Source: Bacteroidales bacterium (lineage in GTDB: Bacteria; Bacteroidota; Bacteroidia; Bacteroidales; CAIWKO01). Taken from it: 54,022 nucleotides of DNA. This document shows, one piece after another, positions 18,174 through 25,217 of this stretch; the stretch's first letter is position 1, and each line of letters starts with the position of its first letter. Below the pieces are notes generated by a model that was not told where the DNA came from, did no database searches, and was given only the letters and a program-made list of their open reading frames with translations. The stretch is taken from the NCBI GenBank assembly GCA_023228145.1, contig JALOBU010000018.1, positions 1 through 54,022 on the forward strand, given 5' to 3'. A program made the translations under genes and the position numbers.

Positions 18174-19868
18174 TTACATAAGTTCAGGGTAAAGAACGGA
18201 TAATACAGATTCAAAGCGAGTATCCTTTTCTTGGCTTGAATCAGATAATGATTTTAACTTTGAACGAAATGTTCCCTTTTTGTCATCATTCATTAAAGCT
18301 GGATATAAACCGTAATGTTTAAAAGCAAAATCAAAATACATCCAATGTTCTGAATATTCCTTAGCCGCAAGGTTTGCCATCCAGAGTAAAGATTGTTTTT
18401 CATTTCCTAAAATAGAAAGACGGCCGTTTTTTGCAGATTCAATAACAAGAAATTCGTTTAGATGATCATAGAATTTTTCGATATATGAAAATTGTTCCAA
18501 TTTTTCATAATTCTGAAAAGTAAATAGCATTTTTTTTTGCTCTAATTGGCAATAGTTTTGCTTAATGAACTCAAAATCTCTTTCACAAAGATGATAACCA
18601 CGTGAGAATAATAGCTGTACAATTTTGTCTTGAAAGTATGATGATTTAAGGCAGGATATAAAAGTTGTTTCGACATCTGATAGTTTAGTGTTTAATGGTA
18701 AATAAATATTTTTTGATTTTAGAAGAAAAATTATCAGGTTGTAATGTGCCTTTTTTGATAATAAAACCTGAATAATATTTTTACCCTGATTACTATAGGT
18801 ATTCAGCTTTAATATGTCATTCAAAATTTGTTTTTCAATTTCTGAAGACTGCTGAATAATTACAAGCTGATTTACGCTATTCAATAAATCGTTTTTTCGA
18901 AAATCACTAAGAAAATCCATTATTTGATTAGCTTTAACTGTTGCGTTCTGCTTTTTTCTTTCAAGTTCCCTCAAAGTCAGGATTTCGTTCAGCTCAACTT
19001 CAGCTAACAATTTATCAGCACTACAATCATAATAAAATGGGCGAAAAGTTTCAGGATTATATTTTATCTGGTCTATGGAGACAATTTCGTTTAACCACTC
19101 AAATTTTATCGCAAAATCATCCACATAAAATTTTTTGTACCAAACCTTAAAGCACAATGTTTTATTTTCGTGAGAAGCTTGTTCTGCTTCCAAATTAAAA
19201 ACGAAAGCATTGTTTCCATTCGGAATAAAAATATCTTTTACAGTTATGCTTTGAAAATTGTAAGGATCAAATTCAGCAAAAACCCACATTAATGAAATTC
19301 GGGAGCGTTCATAAAATGATTCTCGTTCTTCAATCACAGTATGGAATGTATTATTTATCTGAAATTCAATTGTAATTTCTCTTTCATTGAATTTAAAATA
19401 TATATCAGGTTTTCTTCTTTCTGAATCACCGTACCTGTCAAGTATAAATTTTTTATCAATAATAACATCAGAAAAAAAGTACTGTTGTATAATACTACCG
19501 ACTTTATTTTTTAATGAAATATGAGCATTACTTTCGGATTTAAAAGCGTATTGTCTTCTTTGTATTTCCTCCTTTGTAATATTCTGACCTGTTTTGATTG
19601 AACATTTATCAAAACCAGGATCTTTTATATGCTTGAAATAAAATGTATGTTCTTCCTCGTAATTTTTTGTACAACTTAATTCAAGAGCTGTACCACATTC
19701 ATCACATACAAGATAAGGATTGTTTTCTTTGTTGCGTTTACGAAGGGAACGCCTTAATAATACATATTGGTCCCTATCTTCAAATTTATCAAGGGAAAAA
19801 CCAGCTGTAACAGTTAAATGAGTATCTCTGTTGAATAACTTCTCTATAGTTCGTATAGGAAAAGGCAT
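18174..19868 (-). CDS. CoiA-like (DUF6035-type) nuclease encoded beside Argonaute
   Basis: The protein has 564 residues. Residues ~50-95 look like a zinc ribbon (C55-x2-C58, later F-K-H80 and C89). Residues ~108-190 match the CoiA-type nuclease core: S-E-S-N-A-H-I-S-L-K (E112, H116), R-R-K-P-D155-I, and I-T-I-E168-F-Q170, then E-R-E-S-F-Y-E-R. CoiA-family enzymes use an E-x-Q variant of the PD-(D/E)xK motif. The remaining ~330 residues are helical and unassigned. The gene starts 10 bp after the Argonaute stop, so the two are almost certainly co-transcribed. I infer that this is the effector nuclease or an accessory nuclease of the Argonaute; DUF6035 membership is from memory. Confidence 0.65.
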   Translation of the reverse strand: MPFPIRTIEKLFNRDTHLTVTAGFSLDKFEDRDQYVLLRRSLRKRNKENNPYLVCDECGTALELSCTKNYEEEHTFYFKHIKDPGFDKCSIKTGQNITKEEIQRRQYAFKSESNAHISLKNKVGSIIQQYFFSDVIIDKKFILDRYGDSERRKPDIYFKFNEREITIEFQINNTFHTVIEERESFYERSRISLMWVFAEFDPYNFQSITVKDIFIPNGNNAFVFNLEAEQASHENKTLCFKVWYKKFYVDDFAIKFEWLNEIVSIDQIKYNPETFRPFYYDCSADKLLAEVELNEILTLRELERKKQNATVKANQIMDFLSDFRKNDLLNSVNQLVIIQQSSEIEKQILNDILKLNTYSNQGKNIIQVLLSKKAHYNLIIFLLKSKNIYLPLNTKLSDVETTFISCLKSSYFQDKIVQLLFSRGYHLCERDFEFIKQNYCQLEQKKMLFTFQNYEKLEQFSYIEKFYDHLNEFLVIESAKNGRLSILGNEKQSLLWMANLAAKEYSEHWMYFDFAFKHYGLYPALMNDDKKGTFRSKLKSLSDSSQEKDTRFESVLSVLYPELM

Positions 19869-19878
19869 AAAAAATTGT

Positions 19879-21927
19879 TTATAAAAACCATAAATTTTCT
19901 TTTCCGAAATCGGGGATGTTGTTGCTTTCGAAATGGGGGTATTTTTCGGCGACCATTTCGGGGTATTTTACAGTAACGGGCAAATTCTGCTGGGTTACCG
20001 ATGTCCAGTACATACGGCTGAACTGGTAAACCTGATCAATCAGGTCGTTGATGAGTTTATTGTCTTCAAGCAGTTTTTCATCAGTTGACTGAATGTTGAG
20101 TTTTACCGGAAAGGGGAAACCATCTTTTGCGCCGGGCATGGTGTCACCATACCTTGTGTTGTTGCAAAGCAGGAATTGATTTCGCCCGATATTTACAAAG
20201 GTTCCGCTGTTGGGGATCATGTTGTTGGAAGGGCAGGCTTTATCAAATATCACAAGGTCGTGGGATTCGGTTTTATTTATCGTGATGACAATAACCGGAA
20301 TATCGAGTTTTAAGCTGTATAGTACACGAAGTATCGGTTTCAGGTCTTTCCGGCTCATGCGTTTGTAAAAGTGAATTACGAGGCGTTCTATGGTGTTGTT
20401 TTGTTCAACAAAGGTTTCGACAGCATCACGAATGGAACCTGCCAGCATTGTTGTAGAGTGTGCGGAGTAACAATTGAAACTCTGAAAACGGCCATTATTA
20501 GAAAAGCAGAATGCGCTTCCTATGTATCGGCTTGCCATGTTAACGGACTTAAATGCACCAACACCTACAATTAAATCGTTGTAAATGGTTCTTTCCAAAC
20601 GCCAGGGAATGCCTTCCAACTTTGCAAGGATTGCAATGGCTATATTCGGGAGACTGAAATTAAATGAAGGATCATTGATGGTCTCGGTTTCGATTACCTG
20701 GGATGTGATGTTGTATTTCAGAAGTTCGTATTTTATTTTGTAGTACAAACTATGTAAGGATTTATCCAAAACTTCTTTGGTATGTGGAGTAATGTATATT
20801 CCCAAATATCTTGTACCGGATATACGCGGCCATTTTTCAAGTTGTTCAGTGATCTCTGGCATAGGGTCTTTCAAATTCTGAAAGACAATGCTTTTATTAA
20901 TATCAAGGAAATAGTTCATTTTAAGAAAATCCTTCAAGGACTTTGATCGTGCGCTTTCTTTACCATTGAACCAACTTATCAGTTTCTCGACGGTGGGACG
21001 GTCTGCCTGATGGAAAATAAGAATAAACTCAATTCTGTTGTGAGGAGTTGGAGCGTAGGGCCCATTTCTTACCAAGCCCATGAAGGGATTCAGGTCGGTT
21101 TTATTATTGCCAAAGATAAGCTGGTTGCTGTCTTTAGTCGTACTGAAAATCCTTTCTTTTGGAACACTTATAAAACTTTTCGATTTAACAGGGATTATGT
21201 TTTTGAACTCAGGTGTATTGAGATAGGTATCCACAAACCATGAAATCTCATCATAAAAGAATTTAAGTTTGTTTGGGGTTTTAACCGGATCCCATTCTAA
21301 AGATAATGCTGAACGCAAGGTATTACTTAATACAGGACGGACTTTGTTCAAATCTAATTTGGCTTCATCAGTCAGTTTGTTGTACGACATTATCTGACGG
21401 TCATATATTACCCTCGTGATGGCTTCTGCAGGAACATTGACTTTATTGAGACCTTCCTTAAATACTTTGCTGATTCCTTCGTAGGAAATAACAAGTTCGG
21501 GGAAATCGGTAATCCGGTTTATCTGAACTTTGAGGGCAAAGCGTTTGAAAATGAAGAATTGACCTGCGCTGGCACTTTTATCCCAAAACCAAAATTGGTT
21601 GTCATTAACAAAGTTAGGCGCTGTGAGGCATTTACCGGTATTCTGAAAATAATTATAAATAAGCCAACTATAATAATGCTTTGCAAAACGAGGACTTTTG
21701 TGAAGGTTAACGCTCAGTTTTTTATTTTCATTTTCAGAATTAAAGTTTACATAAAGATACCGTATTGCAGGATTTAAAGCCGGAAACAGTTCTTTGATAT
21801 TTACAGGCCATTCGGGCTTGTGAATGGAATATAAGCCGTTGGTTTTTTCTATGGAAAAAGAGAAATCGGCTGTTACTGCAGGGTGGTCGAAGGTGAGGAT
21901 ATTTAATATGAGGTTTTGTGATGCCAT
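19879..21927 (-). CDS. Prokaryotic Argonaute with apparently inactive PIWI domain
   Basis: The 682-residue protein has MID-PIWI features. A-I-L-A-K-L-E-G-I-P-W-R-L (433-445) matches the conserved K-L-G-G-I-P-W segment, N-D-L-I-V-G-V-G (450-457) the first PIWI strand, L-V-I-H-F-Y-K-R (516-523) the V-I-H strand, and L-P-V-T-V-K-Y-P-E-M-V-A (649-660) the C-terminal L-P-V-x-x-x-Y-A-x-x-x-A helix. Near 278-291, N-P-F-M-G-L-x-x-x-G-P-Y is another pAgo signature. The strand that normally supplies the first catalytic Asp reads G-V-G, and the V-I-H strand has F-Y where R-D is usual, so slicing is unlikely. Length and an N-terminal ~270 residues suggest a long (long-B-like) pAgo, probably with reduced PAZ. 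It would bind guide and target nucleic acid and activate a partner; the 10-bp-distant CoiA-like nuclease is the obvious candidate. Confidence 0.8.
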   Translation of the reverse strand: MASQNLILNILTFDHPAVTADFSFSIEKTNGLYSIHKPEWPVNIKELFPALNPAIRYLYVNFNSENENKKLSVNLHKSPRFAKHYYSWLIYNYFQNTGKCLTAPNFVNDNQFWFWDKSASAGQFFIFKRFALKVQINRITDFPELVISYEGISKVFKEGLNKVNVPAEAITRVIYDRQIMSYNKLTDEAKLDLNKVRPVLSNTLRSALSLEWDPVKTPNKLKFFYDEISWFVDTYLNTPEFKNIIPVKSKSFISVPKERIFSTTKDSNQLIFGNNKTDLNPFMGLVRNGPYAPTPHNRIEFILIFHQADRPTVEKLISWFNGKESARSKSLKDFLKMNYFLDINKSIVFQNLKDPMPEITEQLEKWPRISGTRYLGIYITPHTKEVLDKSLHSLYYKIKYELLKYNITSQVIETETINDPSFNFSLPNIAIAILAKLEGIPWRLERTIYNDLIVGVGAFKSVNMASRYIGSAFCFSNNGRFQSFNCYSAHSTTMLAGSIRDAVETFVEQNNTIERLVIHFYKRMSRKDLKPILRVLYSLKLDIPVIVITINKTESHDLVIFDKACPSNNMIPNSGTFVNIGRNQFLLCNNTRYGDTMPGAKDGFPFPVKLNIQSTDEKLLEDNKLINDLIDQVYQFSRMYWTSVTQQNLPVTVKYPEMVAEKYPHFESNNIPDFGKENLWFL

Positions 21928-22060
21928 TATTTTAATGAAGAATTAATAATGAAAAATGTTGAGTGTATTACCATCTGCAATAGTATTTATAATTGGATCA
22001 TTATGTAATTGTTATAATGAAAGCACATTATGGACACTACGACCATGAAAATATCCCTGA

Positions 22061-22158
22061 GCTTCGACACTATGTCGAGGTTTATGTCGAAGTACACCTT
22101 CAGTAACCCTACAGGTAGTTTTAGCTTCGACACTATGACGAGGTTTATGTCGAAGTAA
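22061..22158. repeat. Two 35-bp dyad repeats between the Argonaute and restriction-modification modules
   Basis: Copies at 22061-22095 and 22124-22158 differ at one base. Each begins AGCTTCGACACTATG and ends GTTTATGTCGAAGTA, so CTTCGAC and GTCGAAG form a hairpin within each copy. The 28-bp spacer is unique. They begin 3 bp beyond the stop of the deaminase-fusion gene and precede the Argonaute gene by about 135 bp. They resemble REP-type intergenic hairpins that could terminate or attenuate transcription. The rest of 21928-22161 is AT-rich with no clear promoter box. Confidence 0.75.
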
Positions 22159-22161
22159 CAT

Positions 22162-23661
22162 TTATCCATTATACACATACTTATAATTAGGAGAGGTGGG
22201 TTTCTCACCATTATCTCCAATAAGACCTAAAGCAACAAACTTCTTTAAATGTCTATTTGCCTTCCTTTCATTAAAACCAAAATGACCTTCATATTCTTTT
22301 CTCGAAACTTCACCTCTGGTTTTCACAAAATCAAGCCCTGCAAGTTCTTCATCATTAAGTTGTGAAAGTACATCCGTATTGCCAAGACTGCGAACTGCAT
22401 CAGGAGTACGGGGAAAAGTAACAACAAGGTCAGGTTCTACATACGTAATAACAGGTAGTGGCAGTTTAAATTTATCTCTCATTTCCCTGTATGTTTCCAT
22501 CCCAACGCCTGTTTCTTCCATGTATCGCATGAGGTTAAATACCAATGCAAGCGATTTGTTCCGGCTGATTGATGTGGCATTGAAACCCTGCAAATCTTCG
22601 AGTTTAACGGGTGGAACCGGCTTGCCGGGACTTTTTACAACAATTTTATCGGGTGTTATTTCCAATTGGACTTTGGCCCCGTCAATGCTGTAATCTCTGT
22701 GAATAATGGCATTTATTATGGCTTCGTCAATTACTTCTGTAGGAAATGCGGGTACTTTGTTACGCTGGAATTTTGAACGGTCGAAACTTTCCGGAATAAC
22801 CTTTTTTACCCATGCTTCCACCTGATCAGGAATCAACACCAGTGCATCATCGAAACTCTGAACATCTGTTTTGCCGTCACCGTAAGATACTTTTGCCTTT
22901 ACGGAAGCCTGGGGAAATTTGAGCCGGGGTTTTTCGCCAAAAAGCAGAATGGCATTACCGGTGGGAATAATAGTTCCGGACTTTTTGTCTTTCTCAAGTA
23001 ATTCCATTTGCAGGAGTTCTTTGGTAAGCGCTTCGGAGCCGACTTTTAGTTTGCTGCCCGATTCATCAATAAATTTTTGCAAAGCAACTTTGGACAAATC
23101 TGAAAAATCGGTATTTGCTGCCTGTTCGTTTAGCTTATTGCCAGTTTTTAGCTTGGTTTCAACGGCTTCTTTTTTCCTTTTATATGCTCCTTTCAGAAAA
23201 TCTTTGTTGAAATCTTCTATGATTTTGTGCAGGTCGCGATCGAATTGATGCACTTTAATATTGTTTTCAAGTAAATAGTTGATGCCCCCATGATCAACTT
23301 TGGGGTCGGGGTCTTCTATGCCAAACCAAACCTCAGCGATCCGTGCATTTACTATTCTTTCGGAACAACTTATTTTAGGGGCATTTCTTGCACCGGGAGC
23401 ACAAGGTTCGAGTGTAGCAAATAACCATGAGCCGGAAATATCTTTATCACGGTTCTTTTTATCAAGAACGGTGTATTCGGCATGGTCGCCTTCTCTTAGT
23501 TCACCCCGGAAAGCAGTATCAACAGTACCATCAGGAAAAACAAGCACAGCGCCAACCAAGGGACATGATTTGTCTTTACGTTTTTCATGAATAGATTCCT
23601 GCATGACTTTAATGGCCATCTCCATATATACTCGGGGTTTTTTTCGTTTTGATTCAGCCAT
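22162..23661 (-). CDS. RibD-like deaminase fused to RecG-like ATPase (HATPase_c_4) module
   Basis: The 499-residue fusion begins with a cytidine-deaminase-fold domain (~10-150): H60-A-E62, P86-C87 and C99 are the zinc ligands and catalytic Glu. D-P-D-P-K-V-D-H-G-G-I-N-Y-L-L-x-x-N-I-K-V is the RibD-type tail, while the Cys-Cys spacing is longer than usual. Residues ~280-420 match the HATPase_c_4/RecG-like module of AlbA_2-type proteins: D-E-A-I-I-N-A-I-I-H-R-D-Y, I-V-V-K-S-P-G, and a late E-E-T-G-V-G-M. The C-terminus looks like a winged helix. It follows the specificity-subunit gene by 125 bp, same strand. It may deaminate free nucleotides or nucleic-acid bases in a defence response, or act as a regulator; the substrate is unknown. 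Confidence 0.72.
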   Translation of the reverse strand: MAESKRKKPRVYMEMAIKVMQESIHEKRKDKSCPLVGAVLVFPDGTVDTAFRGELREGDHAEYTVLDKKNRDKDISGSWLFATLEPCAPGARNAPKISCSERIVNARIAEVWFGIEDPDPKVDHGGINYLLENNIKVHQFDRDLHKIIEDFNKDFLKGAYKRKKEAVETKLKTGNKLNEQAANTDFSDLSKVALQKFIDESGSKLKVGSEALTKELLQMELLEKDKKSGTIIPTGNAILLFGEKPRLKFPQASVKAKVSYGDGKTDVQSFDDALVLIPDQVEAWVKKVIPESFDRSKFQRNKVPAFPTEVIDEAIINAIIHRDYSIDGAKVQLEITPDKIVVKSPGKPVPPVKLEDLQGFNATSISRNKSLALVFNLMRYMEETGVGMETYREMRDKFKLPLPVITYVEPDLVVTFPRTPDAVRSLGNTDVLSQLNDEELAGLDFVKTRGEVSRKEYEGHFGFNERKANRHLKKFVALGLIGDNGEKPTSPNYKYVYNG

Positions 23662-23786
23662 GATAGTTTATATTTTTATTGATTTTGCTCGCGGCATTAA
23701 TGACGTGAGCAAATTGTATTTTATTGTTTATTAATGTGTTATGCTTACTTAAAATGATGTGAAATGTTTGTTGCATGATATAAATG

Positions 23787-25217
23787 TTAAGTACCTAAGA
23801 TTATTTGTTCAATTTCTTTGCTTGCTTTTTTCAAAACTTCTTTTGTCTGGTTTTTCAAATCAGATGCCTTTTGCCTGATAGCTGTAATATGATCTGCGAT
23901 TTCTTTTTGCTTTTCAAGAGGTGGAATAGGTATTGGAAAATGATTTATGTCGTCTGGAGCTAAATGTCCATTTGTTGCACCAGTAATGTTACGTTTTATC
24001 TCAATTTGTATGGGTTTACTTCTTAAAAAATGATATACAAATGAACTATCTGCATTAGAATTTGTTTGAAATTTAACTATGTCACCTCCTAAAAAATAAT
24101 CACCTTCATAATTCCACTGAGCAATTTTTCCAATTGTAGCACCAGTTATTACAATTAAAACATCACCTTTAATAAGTTTCTGATATTTTGTAAAAATATC
24201 TTTTGCAGTGAGAATATCATCAAATGAAATAGTGCCATCTGCATTAATGCAATTTATTTGAACCACAAAATTATTACCTTCTTTTTCTTCTTGACTTGGT
24301 AATGTTCCTTTAATTAAATTACCTTGAATAATATCATTTAATTGTTTTACTTGGTATTTGCTGTTTTTTATTGATTCAATGTTTAAAGAAAATTTTGATT
24401 GGTGAAAAAAAGGATCAAGTCGTTTGTTTGTAATTTCTTTAATTGAGCTTGTAAAAATTCTACTCTTTAAAGTATTTTCGGGGACTTCAGGGATGGTAAT
24501 ACCTAACTCACCAAGTAGATAATCATCAATACCTGCAAGTAATTTTTCAGCTTGAGAATCGTTTTTTGTTTTTTGCTCAACAACTTTTTTAGTAATATCA
24601 AGAATACGTTTGTCTTTTATTACTGGTATTGAAAGCAGGGCAGGGTAATCTAAAGCTGGGCGTGTTCCCCCCGTTGTTCTCCGGCTTGAAATTTTTTCAC
24701 CAATATCTGAATTAAGAAAAGCTGCAATGGTTTCGCTTGCTTCTCTGCTCTCGGTCTTTATTACACAAATATGCTGATTTATATTGCCTTCAAAACCCTT
24801 TGGAGGAATTGAAGCAACAGCCATGCGGCCCACACCAGTAATTTTAACAAGTAAATCATCTTCAAAAACCTGACTACGTTTTAATTTTCCATTATGGGTT
24901 TCGAACGTAATATATTTGCAATCTTCTAAATTTAAAATACCTGTGGGGGATAGATTTTGAACCCGTATAAAAGGCACACCATTTTCTTTGTCGGTATAAT
25001 ATAATTCGCTTTCTGATGTGTTAGGCGTTTCACCGCTTGAGATGCTGATAACATAATCACGCAGTCGTTTGGGGATTTTTTCAAGCACTTTATTTTCTAA
25101 TTCCACCAATTCCGGAATGTAATAAAAAGGATCAAGCCTTTTTTCGATCTTGCTTTTATGCAGAATGAAAACTTTATTGGGATTATGTATGGTTGAAAAA
25201 GTATAACTATTCATCAC
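23787..25217 (-). CDS. Type I/IIB-like restriction-modification specificity subunit (HsdS-like)
   Basis: The 476-residue protein has two target-recognition halves (roughly 25-205 and 245-430), each with typical HsdS phrases such as V-P-F-I-R-V-Q-N-L and G-D-V-L-I-V-I-T-G-A-T-I-G-K. Each half is followed by a helical spacer; the last reads P-P-L-E-K-Q-K-E-I-A-D-H-I-T-A-I-R-Q-K-A. It determines the DNA sequence recognised by the methyltransferase/nuclease encoded immediately upstream, with which it overlaps by 4 bp. The overall layout (fused RM subunit plus separate S subunit) resembles BcgI. Confidence 0.85.
   Translation of the reverse strand: MMNSYTFSTIHNPNKVFILHKSKIEKRLDPFYYIPELVELENKVLEKIPKRLRDYVISISSGETPNTSESELYYTDKENGVPFIRVQNLSPTGILNLEDCKYITFETHNGKLKRSQVFEDDLLVKITGVGRMAVASIPPKGFEGNINQHICVIKTESREASETIAAFLNSDIGEKISSRRTTGGTRPALDYPALLSIPVIKDKRILDITKKVVEQKTKNDSQAEKLLAGIDDYLLGELGITIPEVPENTLKSRIFTSSIKEITNKRLDPFFHQSKFSLNIESIKNSKYQVKQLNDIIQGNLIKGTLPSQEEKEGNNFVVQINCINADGTISFDDILTAKDIFTKYQKLIKGDVLIVITGATIGKIAQWNYEGDYFLGGDIVKFQTNSNADSSFVYHFLRSKPIQIEIKRNITGATNGHLAPDDINHFPIPIPPLEKQKEIADHITAIRQKASDLKNQTKEVLKKASKEIEQIILGT

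Noticed and set aside
22061..22158. Minimal CRISPR array (two 35-bp repeats, 28-bp spacer)
   Set aside because: There are only two repeats, with strong full-length dyads, and no cas gene anywhere in the window. REP-type hairpins explain it better.
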